From Myxococcales bacterium (GTDB lineage: Bacteria; Myxococcota_A; Polyangia; Polyangiales; JAFGIB01), in contig JAOUOP010000053.1 of assembly GCA_029880325.1 (NCBI GenBank), positions 1 through 55,295 on the forward strand: a stretch of DNA of 55,295 nucleotides, in the 5' to 3' direction. The notes below the pieces were generated by a model. The model saw only the letters and a program-made list of their open reading frames with translations. It made no database searches and was not told where the DNA came from. The translations under genes and the position numbers were made by a program. The stretch's first letter is position 1. Each line of letters begins with the position of its first letter. Shown here piece by piece: positions 43,530 to 52,006 of the stretch.

Positions 43530-43561
43530 ACCCTGACACCATAGCACCGATGTGTCAGGGT
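43530..43561. promoter_or_regulatory. 32-bp dyad in the SPFH / VIT-VWA divergent promoter region
   Basis: Perfect 10-bp arms ACCCTGACAC and GTGTCAGGGT are separated by 12 bp, about one helical turn apart. The dyad ends nine bases before the VIT-VWA start. Either a dimeric repressor site or, if transcribed, a hairpin would be consistent. It is stronger than expected by chance at this spacing. Confidence 0.55.
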
Positions 43562-43569
43562 AATTTTCG

Positions 43570-45915
43570 ATGATCGCGCCGGACTGCGGAAATGTGGGTG
43601 TCAGTGCCGGCCGGGGGCCTGGCGAGCGCCTGCCCGCAGCCCTGCCGCTGCTTCTGAGTGCACTGCTTTCGGCCGTGGCCGGCCCCCTGGAGGCCCAGTC
43701 GACGCCTGCCGGCAAGCATAAACCCCTGCCCGAGGACCTGCTGCCGCAGAGCGAATTCGACGACCCCATCGCCATCGACGAAAGTTCGCGCGCCCTCTCC
43801 AGCGCCCCCTCCGCGAGCGAAGAGGCCCGCCGCCAAGCGGCCACAGACGCCCGACAGCGCGCGCGCTACGGACCGCTGCCCCCGAGCACGCGCGTCCAGG
43901 CGGGCGAGGTCCTGCATTCGGTGCCCAGCGTGCGCGAGACCGCCCACCACCTGCGGGCCGAGCTGCGCGACGGCCTGCTGCTGTGCGAGGTCGAGATACG
44001 CTTCGAAAACCTCAGTCAGCGCGGCGCCGAGCTCGGCTACCGGCTGGCCGTGCCCCCCGGCAGCGCGCTCTATCAGCTGCAGGTCTGTAACGCCGAGGGC
44101 TGCCGCGAGGGCATCGAGGAGACAGCGGGCCGGGGTCACTCCGCCTACGACGCCGCGGTGCTGGCGCGCGGCGCGCAGTCACCGCTTCCGGTGGCCCACG
44201 CCAGGGGCCTGCGCGACGCTCGGGGCACCGCCATCTGGGTGCGCGCCGCGCCAGTCCGCAAGGGCGACCCCCTGACCCTGCGCCTGCGCTACGCCGCGCA
44301 GGCCCCCCTGCACGCCGGACAGGTCCACGTTGCGCTGCCGGCCCGCGGCATGGACCCGCGCGTGGCACCCGCCAGCATTCAACTGGAAGCCAAGTCCATG
44401 CACGAGCCGCGGATCGGCCGCAGCGAAGTCAGCAGCGAACCGCTTTCGATCGAGCCCTGGGAAGGCGTCACCCTCAGCGCCCGCGCCCTGGCCTCCGGCA
44501 CGCCACAGCTCAGCGCATGGTCTGTGCCCTGTGGCGCCGGCCGCTGCGCCTGGCTGCGCGCCGCCGGTGCCGACGCCGCCCTGGCGCCACCCGCCGACTG
44601 GATCATCGCCCTGGACGTCTCCCCCTCCACCGAGGGCGAGGCCCGCGGCAGATTGCTGCCGGCCATCGCCGCCGTGCTCGGCGCGCTGCCCCCCGGCGGC
44701 AGCGTGCGGGTGCTGGCCTTCGCCGCCAGAGCCCGGCCCCTGGCGCCCGATGCGCTGCAGCCCAGCGCCCTGCAGCTCGCGCCCCTGGGACGCGCCATCG
44801 ACGCCGGCGATCTGGGCTCGGCCACGCGCTTCGAGGCCGCCTGGTCCCTGATCGAAGGCTGGCTGGCCCAGTCCCCGGGGCGGCGCCCCCCGAAGGTGCT
44901 GATCGTCGGCGACGGCGGACTCACGCGCGGCCCTGCGCGCCCCTTCGCCGCAGCGCGCAAGGCCGGCGTCCAGGTCTCCTCCCTCAATATGGCCAACCGC
45001 GGCAGCGTGGAGGCGCTGGTCCAGGGCGTGCGCTCCACCGGCGGCATCGCGCTCGACGCCGGAGCCGACGGCGACGACCCCGACGCCCTGCAGCGCGCGG
45101 TCTCGGCCCTCTTCGCCCGCTCCCTGGCCCGCTCGGTGCAAGTCGGCGGGGCCGTCGTGGCCCAGGACCTCGGCCCGCTGCGCGCCGGCGAACAACGCCA
45201 GCTGTGGCTGCACGACGCGCGCCGTGGCACCCAGCTGCGCGCCGGCCCCACGCGCGCACGCCTCAGACCGGCACCGGCCACGCTGGCTCCGGCGCTGCGG
45301 GCGCTGTCCCACCGCGCCAAAACCGGCGGCCCCCCGGCACCGGCGCTGGCGGCGGTCGACCCGCGCGACCTGGCCGTCGCGGCCAGCGATTGGCCCAGCA
45401 CGCGCGCCGGGCGCAAGAGCTGCGACCGACGCGGCCCCGCCCAACGCCACAGCGGCATCAGCGCCGATCGCGACCCCATCGCCCCCATCGCGGAGCGCGT
45501 ATGCACGGTGAAAAAGCCCGGAGCCCAGGAAAAGCCCCCGGGCCAGCTCGAGCCGGGCGCCGGCATGCCCAGCGACCCCCTTCTCATGATGCTGCGCCGT
45601 CGCATCATGCCGGCGGCCGTGGGCTGCTTCCGGCGCGACCGGGCTGGCCGGCCCATCTACGAAAAGCGGGCGGTCTTCCGCTTCAGCTTGGCCGAGCGTG
45701 AAATCGTCGACGCCGCCGTGGAAGGCGACATCACCCCGGTCCTGCGCGGCTGCCTGCTCAGCGCCATCGACCGCCTGGACGTGCCCCGCTTTGCTGGCAC
45801 CGTCCACGTGCGCTACCCGCTGCGCACCGAGTCGCTGACCCTGCCGGCACGCATCGAGCTGAGCACCTCGGCTGCCGGCGAGCTCGATGCACTGCTCGGC
45901 GGCGACCGCCCATGA
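43570..45915 (+). CDS. VIT-VWA protein with AgmX/PglI-like C-terminal domain
   Basis: The 781-residue protein has an N-terminal hydrophobic signal (about 22-42). A VIT-like domain spans about 105-250 (LRAELRDGLLLCEVEIRFEN, then LPVAHARGLRDARGTAIWVR), and a von Willebrand A domain about 345-525 with a MIDAS-like DVSPSTEG and VLIVGDGGLTRG. The C-terminal domain (about 675-770; AAVGCFRRDRAGRPIYEKRA, then LRGCLLSAIDRL) is of the type found at the end of AgmX/PglI proteins of gliding myxobacteria. It is an exported adhesion- or scaffold-like protein that binds metal and partners. It is divergent from the SPFH gene, and rpsO follows with its own promoter. Confidence 0.75.
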   Translation: MIAPDCGNVGVSAGRGPGERLPAALPLLLSALLSAVAGPLEAQSTPAGKHKPLPEDLLPQSEFDDPIAIDESSRALSSAPSASEEARRQAATDARQRARYGPLPPSTRVQAGEVLHSVPSVRETAHHLRAELRDGLLLCEVEIRFENLSQRGAELGYRLAVPPGSALYQLQVCNAEGCREGIEETAGRGHSAYDAAVLARGAQSPLPVAHARGLRDARGTAIWVRAAPVRKGDPLTLRLRYAAQAPLHAGQVHVALPARGMDPRVAPASIQLEAKSMHEPRIGRSEVSSEPLSIEPWEGVTLSARALASGTPQLSAWSVPCGAGRCAWLRAAGADAALAPPADWIIALDVSPSTEGEARGRLLPAIAAVLGALPPGGSVRVLAFAARARPLAPDALQPSALQLAPLGRAIDAGDLGSATRFEAAWSLIEGWLAQSPGRRPPKVLIVGDGGLTRGPARPFAAARKAGVQVSSLNMANRGSVEALVQGVRSTGGIALDAGADGDDPDALQRAVSALFARSLARSVQVGGAVVAQDLGPLRAGEQRQLWLHDARRGTQLRAGPTRARLRPAPATLAPALRALSHRAKTGGPPAPALAAVDPRDLAVAASDWPSTRAGRKSCDRRGPAQRHSGISADRDPIAPIAERVCTVKKPGAQEKPPGQLEPGAGMPSDPLLMMLRRRIMPAAVGCFRRDRAGRPIYEKRAVFRFSLAEREIVDAAVEGDITPVLRGCLLSAIDRLDVPRFAGTVHVRYPLRTESLTLPARIELSTSAAGELDALLGGDRP

Positions 45916-45921
45916 CTTGAC

Positions 45922-45950
45922 TTGACGACGGCCCGGCCCATCTGCATACT
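45922..45950 (+). promoter_or_regulatory. Sigma70-type promoter upstream of rpsO
   Basis: TTGACG (45922-45927) and CATACT (45945-45950) are separated by 17 bp, the optimal spacing. The predicted start lies about 37 bp before the rpsO ATG. The region directly follows the VIT-VWA stop. Confidence 0.6.
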
Positions 45951-45993
45951 CCGCGCTCCCAAAACACCGGCAGAAGCCGCATGGGTTGATTCG

Positions 45994-46263
45994 ATGGGCC
46001 TTAGTCAGCAGAGCAAGAACAGCTTGGTCGAGAAATTCCGCACCCACGAGAGCGATACGGGCTCACCGGAGGTGCAGATCGCCTTGCTCACCGAGCGCAT
46101 CAAGCAGCTCACCGAGCACTTCAAGATCCACAAAAAGGACCACCACTCGCGGCGCGGCCTGCTGATGCTTGTCAGCCAGCGTCGTCGCCTGCTCGATTTC
46201 TTGCGTTCGCGCAACGTCGAGCGCTATCGCACACTGATCACCGAGCTCGGCATCCGTCGCTGA
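45994..46263 (+). CDS. rpsO: 30S ribosomal protein S15
   Basis: The 89-residue product is the standard length for S15. Conserved features are FRTHESDTGSPEVQIALLTE, the HFKIHKKDHHSRRGLLMLVS rRNA-binding region (helix-22/three-way-junction contacts) and LLDFLRSRNVERYRTLITEL. It binds 16S rRNA early in small-subunit assembly. ATG 45994 gives the family length; an upstream in-frame start is non-homologous. Its position before pnp is conserved across bacteria. Confidence 0.98.
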   Translation: MGLSQQSKNSLVEKFRTHESDTGSPEVQIALLTERIKQLTEHFKIHKKDHHSRRGLLMLVSQRRRLLDFLRSRNVERYRTLITELGIRR

Positions 46264-46279
46264 CGGGGAGAGTTCGCAT

Positions 46280-46303
46280 GGCCAGGGGAATGGTCCCCTG
46301 GCC
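46280..46303 (+). terminator. Strong hairpin between rpsO and pnp
   Basis: A perfect 10-bp stem (GGCCAGGGGA / TCCCCTGGCC) with an ATGG loop begins 17 bp after the rpsO stop, followed by a pyrimidine-rich but T-poor CGCTCTTTG. It may be an attenuating terminator or, as known for rpsO-pnp elsewhere, a processing stem in the transcript. Confidence 0.65.
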
Positions 46304-46547
46304 CGCTCTTTGAAAGCTTGCCGTCGTCGGGTGTGAACCCTTCGATCTTCGATTCGAGCGCTGCGAGCGCGACAGGCGGTTTCGTCAGGGTCGCTCGGCG
46401 CAGGGTTGGAACCGAGGACCGGAACCGCACCTTCGACCGCGGCAGTGGGGACCCCTTGCGCGGCCGAGGCAGGCTGCGCGCGGGATGCAAGAGGGCCCGC
46501 AGAGGTCCCACTTCGAGGCCGACCCTGTCGGTCGGAGGAACCGTTCC

Positions 46548-48968
46548 ATGATTATTCGTGAAAGCGTCAAGCTGGGTGAGACCACCATCACCCTGGAAAC
46601 CGGACGCGTCGCCAAACAGGCCCAGGGATCGGTGATGATCACCTGCGGCGAAACCGTCGTACTCGTCACCGCCTGTGGCACCGAAGAACCACGTCCCGGC
46701 ATCGACTTTCTGCCCCTGAGCGTCGACTTCGTCGAAAAGACCTACGCCGCCGGCAAGATCCCCGGCGGCTTTTTCAAGCGTGAGGGTCGCCTGCGCGACC
46801 ACGAAATTCTCACCTCGCGCCTGATCGACCGCCCCTGCCGGCCGCTGTTCCCCGACGGCTACCGCAACGAGGTGCAGGTCGTGTGCACCGTGCTGTCGGT
46901 CGACAAGGAGCACCCGGGCGACGTGTTGGGCATGATCGGCGCCTCGGCTGCGCTGCACATCAGCCCGATCCCGTGGGCCGGCCCCATCGCCAGCACCCGC
47001 GTGGGCCGCGTCGATGGCACCTGGATCGCCAACCCCACCCACCAACAGATCGAAGCGGGCGATGTCGACATCATCGTGTCGGCCTCGCGCGACGCCATCG
47101 TCATGGTCGAGGGTGAGTGCGACGAGATCTCCGAAGACGAGTTCGTCGAAGCCCTGTGGTTCGGCCACGCCGCCGTGCAGGACGTGATCGAGCTGCAGCA
47201 GAGCATGCAAAAGGCCATTGGCGCGGCCAAGTGGAGCTTCCAGAAGGCCCAGCCCCCCGAGGGCCTCGAGGCCAAGGTCCGCGAGGTCGCCCTCGCCGGC
47301 ATCCGCGAAGCCTGCGGCATCCGGGAAAAGCACGCCCGTTACGGCATGTTCAAAAAGGTCAAGAAGGCGGTGGTTGCCAGCGTGCTGGCCGACTTCCCTG
47401 ACGATGAGGCTTTCATCAAGGCCGCCTATGAGGACCTGCGCTACAACACCATGCGCGAGCAGGTGGTCGACGAGGGCCGTCGCGTCGACGGCCGCGACAG
47501 CACCACCGTGCGCCCGATCAGCATCGAGCCCGGCTTTCTGCCGCGCACCCACGGTTCGGCCCTGTTCACCCGTGGTGAAACCCAGGCGATCTGCGTGGCC
47601 ACCCTGGGCACCTCGCGCGACCAGCAGCGCATCGACGGACTGCTGGAGGACGAGTGGAAGCGCTTCCTTCTGCACTACAACTTCCCGCCTTTCTCGGTGG
47701 GTGAGACGCGGCCCCTGCGCGGACCGGGGCGCCGCGAGGTCGGCCACGGCAACCTCGCCGAGCGCGCGCTGACGGGCATGCTGCCGAGCGCCGAAAAATT
47801 TCCCTACACCATCCGGCTGGTTTCCGAGATCACCGAGTCCAACGGCTCGTCCTCGATGGCCACCGTCTGCGGCGGCGCGCTGGCGCTGATGGACGCGGGC
47901 GTTCCGATCAAGGCACCGGTGGCGGGCATCGCCATGGGCCTCATCGACATCGACGGCCGCTACGCGGTGCTGACCGACATCCTGGGCGACGAGGACCACC
48001 TCGGCGACATGGACTTCAAGGTCTGCGGCACCGACAAAGGCATCACCGCCATTCAGATGGACATCAAGATCCAGGGCCTCAAGCGCGAGGTCGTGGAAAA
48101 GGCGTTGAGCCAGGCGCGAGATGCCCGCGTTCACGTGCTGGGCAAGATGCGCGAGGCGCTGGACGCCCCGCGCCAGGAGCTGTCCAAGCACGCCCCGCGC
48201 ATCACCACCATCAAGGTCAAGCCCGACCAGATCCGCAACGTGATCGGACCGGGCGGCAAGATGATCAAGGCCATCGTCGACCAGACCGGCTGCAGCATCG
48301 ACGTCGAAGACGACGGCACCGTGGCGGTCGCATCACCCGACGGCGAGAGCATCGCCAGGGCCCTCGAGATCATCAAGACGCTGACGGCTGTGCCCGAGGT
48401 GGGCGCGGTGCACAAGGCCAAGGTTGTGCGCGTAGAGGCCTACGGCGCCTTCCTGGAGTTCGCTCCCGGCAAGGACGGCCTCTTGCACGTCTCCGAGTTC
48501 GACTGGAATCACGTGGAGAACGTGGACGACTTCCTGAAGCTCGGCGACGAACTCGACGTGAAGATCATCGAGGTCGATCGCGAAGGGCGCGTGCGCTTCT
48601 CGCACAAGGTCCTCAAGGAAAAGCCCGAGGGCTACGTCGAGCGGCCCCCCCGCGAGCGCAGCGACCGTGGTGACCGTGGTGACCGTGGTGACCGTGGTGG
48701 ACGCGGGCGCGGCGGTGACCGCGGTGGACGCGGTGGCGATCGCGGTGGACGCGGCGGCGACCGCGGCGGACGTGGTGGCGATCGCGGCGGCGATCGAGGC
48801 GGACGCGGACGCGGCGGCGAGCGCGGCGGTGACCGCGGCGGTGAACGCGGCGGCGAGCGCGGCGGTGACCGAGGCGGTGAACGCAGCGGTGAACGCAGCG
48901 AGGAGCGCGGTGGCGACCGTCCTGCGCGCGGCCCCCGACGCGACGGTGGCGAAGAGACGAGCAGCTGA
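46548..48968 (+). CDS. pnp: Polyribonucleotide nucleotidyltransferase with an RGG-like tail
   Basis: The 806-residue PNPase degrades RNA phosphorolytically. Its ATG has a good ribosome-binding site (CGGAGGAACC). In order: first RNase PH domain (GGFFKREGRLRDHEILTSRL), helical domain, second RNase PH domain with catalytic aspartates in ILGDEDHLGDMDFKVCG, KH domain (about 550-610; IRNVIGPGGKMIKAIV) and S1 domain (about 620-690; GAFLEFAPGKDGLLHVSEFD). After about residue 700 comes an unusual tail of roughly 100 residues made of DRGDRGG/RGRGGDRGG repeats, resembling an RNA-binding RGG region. The tail probably aids RNA or protein binding. The dUTPase gene follows within 5 bp. Confidence 0.97.
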   Translation: MIIRESVKLGETTITLETGRVAKQAQGSVMITCGETVVLVTACGTEEPRPGIDFLPLSVDFVEKTYAAGKIPGGFFKREGRLRDHEILTSRLIDRPCRPLFPDGYRNEVQVVCTVLSVDKEHPGDVLGMIGASAALHISPIPWAGPIASTRVGRVDGTWIANPTHQQIEAGDVDIIVSASRDAIVMVEGECDEISEDEFVEALWFGHAAVQDVIELQQSMQKAIGAAKWSFQKAQPPEGLEAKVREVALAGIREACGIREKHARYGMFKKVKKAVVASVLADFPDDEAFIKAAYEDLRYNTMREQVVDEGRRVDGRDSTTVRPISIEPGFLPRTHGSALFTRGETQAICVATLGTSRDQQRIDGLLEDEWKRFLLHYNFPPFSVGETRPLRGPGRREVGHGNLAERALTGMLPSAEKFPYTIRLVSEITESNGSSSMATVCGGALALMDAGVPIKAPVAGIAMGLIDIDGRYAVLTDILGDEDHLGDMDFKVCGTDKGITAIQMDIKIQGLKREVVEKALSQARDARVHVLGKMREALDAPRQELSKHAPRITTIKVKPDQIRNVIGPGGKMIKAIVDQTGCSIDVEDDGTVAVASPDGESIARALEIIKTLTAVPEVGAVHKAKVVRVEAYGAFLEFAPGKDGLLHVSEFDWNHVENVDDFLKLGDELDVKIIEVDREGRVRFSHKVLKEKPEGYVERPPRERSDRGDRGDRGDRGGRGRGGDRGGRGGDRGGRGGDRGGRGGDRGGDRGGRGRGGERGGDRGGERGGERGGDRGGERSGERSEERGGDRPARGPRRDGGEETSS

Positions 48969-48972
48969 ACCG

Positions 48973-49434
48973 GTGGGCGGGTCGGACGAGCGTCTGCGGG
49001 TCCACCGTCTGAAGCCGTCGCTGGCCACGCTTCCGAGCTACGCCAGTGACGGCGCTGCCGGTCTCGACCTCAGCGCCGCGTTGACGCAACCGCTCACGTT
49101 GGTGCCCGGGCAGCGCGCGGCGGTGCCCACGGGCCTGGCCATCGCGCTGCCCGCAGGCCACGAGGGCCAGGTGCGCCCGCGCTCGGGCCTTTCGCGCAAA
49201 CACGGCATCACCGTGCTCAACGCCCCCGGCACCATCGACGAGGACTACCGCGGCGAAGTGGCCGTGCTACTCGTCAACCTGGGGCAAGAGCCCTACACGA
49301 TCCACACCGGCGATCGCATCGCCCAGCTGGTGGTCTGCCCCGTGACCCGCGTGCAGGTGGAAGCGGTCGAAGAACTCGAGGCTCTCGGCCAAACCGATCG
49401 CGCCGGCGGTGGCTTTGGCAGCACGGGGCGATAA
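48973..49434 (+). CDS. dut: dUTP diphosphatase
   Basis: The 153-residue product contains all five dUTPase motifs: DGAAGLDLSAA, RPRSGLSRKHG, NAPGTIDEDYRGEV, RIAQLVV and the C-terminal RAGGGFGSTGR. It hydrolyses dUTP to dUMP as a trimer, keeping uracil out of DNA. The start GTG 48973, four bases after the pnp stop, gives standard length. The frame stays open upstream through the pnp repeat region, but that part is a Val/Ala-rich artefact of the repeats. It probably forms an operon with pnp. Confidence 0.93.
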   Translation: MGGSDERLRVHRLKPSLATLPSYASDGAAGLDLSAALTQPLTLVPGQRAAVPTGLAIALPAGHEGQVRPRSGLSRKHGITVLNAPGTIDEDYRGEVAVLLVNLGQEPYTIHTGDRIAQLVVCPVTRVQVEAVEELEALGQTDRAGGGFGSTGR

Positions 49435-49448
49435 ATACGAGGTTCGAC

Positions 49449-50684
49449 GTGCGGCTGCAGCTCTCGTTTGCGTTTGTCATCGCCCTTGCGGCCGCCGCCT
49501 GCGGCGACAACGCCAGCGACGGGCACGCCCCCAAGGCAGCGCCCGCGGCCTCGGTGACGCCAACCACTTCACCGCCCGCATCCGCGCCCGCCGAGGCGAA
49601 GGCCAGCGCTGCCCCCCCGGCGGTCCCCGAAGACCCTGCGCGCATCGCCCACGGCAAGGAACTCTACCTGCGCATTTGCGCCGTCTGCCATGGCAAGAAC
49701 GGCGAGGGCTACGTGGCCGATGCCGCGCCCGCGCTCAACCACCCGGGCTACCTGGGCTCGGTCACCGACGCGCTGCTGCGCGACGCCATCGAAAACGGCC
49801 GCACCGGCTCCACCATGTCGGCCTGGTCCAAGGCCCACGGCGGTCCCCTGGGCACGGAGGATGTGACAGCGGTGATCGCTTTCATCCGCAGCTTCTACCA
49901 GGGCCCCAAGCTCGTGCTCGACGAAGGCTCGCTGCCCGGTAACCCGAGAAGCGATCGCGTGCGCGGGGCCGTGCTCTACGCCGAGCACTGTCAGAAGTGC
50001 CACGGCGCGCGCGGAATCGAGGGCCCCAACGCGCGCATCGGAGATCCGGCCTTTCTCAGGCGCGCCAGCCGCGGTTTCTTGCGCCTGGCGATCCGCGAGG
50101 GACGGCCACCGACGCCGATGCCCGCATTTAGAGATGCGCTCGGCCTCGAAGCCATCGACGACATCATCATGCAGCTGCGCGCGCTCGCACGGGAAAACGC
50201 GCCGCGCGTGACCCGCGGTAGCCAGCCCAAGCCCCAGTCGCCACTGCCGCTGCCCAAGCTGCCGCAAAACCCCAAGGGCCGCGATCCCAGGGGCTTCCGC
50301 AAACATCCGGAAACCACTCCCCTCGACGTCGTCTACCGCGAGATGAAAGCCGGCGCGCGGCTGGCGCTACTCGATGCCCGCGCACCATCGGACTACCTGC
50401 GCGAACACATCAAGGGCGCCGCCAGCGTGCCCTACTACGACCCCAGCCCCTACCTGGACAAGCTCCCCAAGGACACCTGGCTGGTTTCCTATTGCTCGTG
50501 CCCCCACGCCGAGTCCAAGACGCTGGCGCAGAAGCTGCTGAATGCGGGCTTCGAGAAGGTGACCGTGCTCGACGAGGGCATCGGCGCCTGGAGAGCCAAG
50601 GGCCATCCGGTGGTGTCGGAGGACCCGCCGGCGGCACCAGCCCCGGCGGACAAGGCCAAGGCCAAGGCCCAAACCGAACATTGA
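49449..50684 (+). CDS. Di-heme cytochrome c-rhodanese fusion lipoprotein
   Basis: The 411-residue protein starts at GTG 49449. A signal peptide (FAFVIALAAAACGD) has a lipobox Cys, followed by a Pro/Ala linker. Two cytochrome c domains carry CAVCH (about 77-81) and CQKCH (about 182-186), each with a downstream Met candidate (STMSAW; PTPMPAF). A rhodanese-like domain (about 290-395; LALLDARAPSDYLREHIKGA) ends the protein, with the active-site loop YCSCPHAES, where the first Cys is the expected persulfide-forming residue. The heme-heme-rhodanese order suggests electron transfer coupled to sulfur handling in the periplasm. The partner is unknown; it immediately follows dut. Confidence 0.8.
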   Translation: MRLQLSFAFVIALAAAACGDNASDGHAPKAAPAASVTPTTSPPASAPAEAKASAAPPAVPEDPARIAHGKELYLRICAVCHGKNGEGYVADAAPALNHPGYLGSVTDALLRDAIENGRTGSTMSAWSKAHGGPLGTEDVTAVIAFIRSFYQGPKLVLDEGSLPGNPRSDRVRGAVLYAEHCQKCHGARGIEGPNARIGDPAFLRRASRGFLRLAIREGRPPTPMPAFRDALGLEAIDDIIMQLRALARENAPRVTRGSQPKPQSPLPLPKLPQNPKGRDPRGFRKHPETTPLDVVYREMKAGARLALLDARAPSDYLREHIKGAASVPYYDPSPYLDKLPKDTWLVSYCSCPHAESKTLAQKLLNAGFEKVTVLDEGIGAWRAKGHPVVSEDPPAAPAPADKAKAKAQTEH

Positions 50685-50736
50685 TTGGGCGAATCGGAGC
50701 GGTGGCGCCGTCGATGGGGTGGGCGCCGGTCCGCTC

Positions 50737-51891
50737 TCACCGGTCGCGGCAAGCGCCGCGCGTGATGCCGTGGCGGCCGAGTTTGTGCACCAGGGTGCGA
50801 ACGGGTAGGCCCAGTCGCGCGGCGGCCTGACGCTGATTGCCATGGGTCTCGGCCAGCGCCTTGCGGATCAGGCGGCGCTCGAAGTCACGGACCTGACTGC
50901 GCAGATCGCCACCCGCGCTTTCGAGTTCGCAGGCCTCGGACTCCGACCGTGCGGCGTCGGTGTGCAACCGCGTGGGTGTCGCCGGAGCCCCGGTGCCGAA
51001 GCCTCTCCGATCGCTCCGCAGTGTTCGCTCCAGGTCTGCAAGTTCGAGGCGCTGGCCTTCGCAGTCCAGCGCCGCCGCCTCGATCGCGCTGCGCAGCTGG
51101 CGCACGTTGCCCGGCCACGGCAGGGCGCTCAGATGCTCGAGTGCCTCGCCGGAGAGTGTCGTCGGGCCCTGCCCCCAGCGCTCGTAGAGCTGGTGCAGGA
51201 AGTGGCGCGCCAGCAGTGGGATCTCCTCGCGGCGCGCGCGCAGGGGCGGTACCTCCAGCACCACCGTGGCCAGCCGGTAGTAGAGGTCCTCGCGGAAGCG
51301 CCCGGCGGCCACCGCCTCGCGCAGGTCGCGGTGGGTGGCGGCCACCACGCGTACGTCCGGTGTGAGTGACGCGCCGCCGCCGACGCGTCGAAAGGCCTGG
51401 CCGTCGAGCACGCGCAGCAGCGCCACCTGGGCCTGGGCCGATAGCTCGGCCAGCTCGTCGAGGAAGACCGTACCGCCGTGGGCGCGCTCGAAAATGCCGG
51501 CGCTGGTTCGCACCGCCCCGGTGAAGGCGCCGCGCTCGGTGCCGAAGAGTTCGGCCTCGATCAGCTCCTGGGGAATGGCGCCGCAGTTGAGGATCTCCAG
51601 CGGTCCCTGGCGGCGTTCGGAGGCTTCGTGCACGGCCCGGGCGATCCACTCCTTACCACTGCCGGTCTCGCCCAGCACCAACACCGGTGCGGGGCTGGCC
51701 GCCGCCCGTAACAGGCGCCCGTGCAGGGCCACCATGGCAGGACTGCTGAGGACGATACGCCGCCCACCCACGTAGAGCAGGCGCGCCGCTTCGCGGCCGC
51801 CACCGGCGGACTCCGATGCTTGCGCGGGGGTGGTCGCTCGGCGCGAGGGGGAGGCTTTCGGAACGGGAACACTTGCCACTGCCAAGGACAT
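50737..51891 (-). CDS. Sigma54-dependent transcriptional activator
   Basis: The 384-residue protein lacks a long receiver or GAF domain, having only a short N-terminal region (about 1-45). Its AAA+ domain has Walker A GETGSGKEWIARAVHE, the sigma54-contacting GAFTGA loop, Walker B GGTVFLDELAEL and the sensor FREDLYYRL. The C-terminus is a Fis-type helix-turn-helix (RKALAETHGNQRQAAARLGL). It would activate RpoN promoters by ATP hydrolysis, like PspF-type single-input activators. Start ATG 51891 has GGAGGAGAG upstream. It is divergent from the GntR-trpBA genes; the targets are unknown. Confidence 0.85.
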   Translation of the reverse strand: MSLAVASVPVPKASPSRRATTPAQASESAGGGREAARLLYVGGRRIVLSSPAMVALHGRLLRAAASPAPVLVLGETGSGKEWIARAVHEASERRQGPLEILNCGAIPQELIEAELFGTERGAFTGAVRTSAGIFERAHGGTVFLDELAELSAQAQVALLRVLDGQAFRRVGGGASLTPDVRVVAATHRDLREAVAAGRFREDLYYRLATVVLEVPPLRARREEIPLLARHFLHQLYERWGQGPTTLSGEALEHLSALPWPGNVRQLRSAIEAAALDCEGQRLELADLERTLRSDRRGFGTGAPATPTRLHTDAARSESEACELESAGGDLRSQVRDFERRLIRKALAETHGNQRQAAARLGLPVRTLVHKLGRHGITRGACRDR

Positions 51892-51933
51892 CTCTCCTCC
51901 AATGTAGGTGCAACGGATTTAGCCCGTTCGGGA

Positions 51934-51952
51934 CAGGGCAACTTTTGCCCTG
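51934..51952. promoter_or_regulatory. CAGGGCAA-CTT-TTGCCCTG dyad
   Basis: A perfect 8-bp inverted repeat with a 3-bp spacer lies 43 bp from the activator start codon in the divergent intergenic region. It could be an operator for either gene. TTGCCC (51945-51950) with TTAATT (51967-51972) 16 bp away is a weak rightward promoter candidate. Confidence 0.4.
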
Positions 51953-51987
51953 GCTCATGGGAAGCTTAATTTTTGCTCGAAGGCCTG

Positions 51988-52001
51988 GTTGTATTAACAA
52001 C
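51988..52001. promoter_or_regulatory. Candidate GntR operator GTTGTATTAACAAC
   Basis: A perfect 5-bp dyad (GTTGT-ATTA-ACAAC) close to the GT-TA-AC pattern bound by HutC-type GntR regulators. It directly precedes TTGACA (52002-52007) and the first possible start of the gntR gene, so it is placed for autoregulation and control of trpBA. Confidence 0.55.
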
Positions 52002-52006
52002 TTGAC

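Noticed and set aside
46264..46547. Riboswitch or small RNA in the pnp leader
   Set aside because: Beyond the 10-bp hairpin at 46280-46303 I see no conserved aptamer pattern.
44179..48191. Long minus-strand frames opposite the VIT-VWA gene and pnp
   Set aside because: Shadows of well-supported plus-strand genes; the pnp one crosses conserved domains.
48667..48972. Val/Ala-rich N-terminal extension of the dUTPase frame
   Set aside because: It is the shifted reading of the pnp RGG repeats, is not homologous to dUTPase, and the GTG at 48973 gives the normal length.
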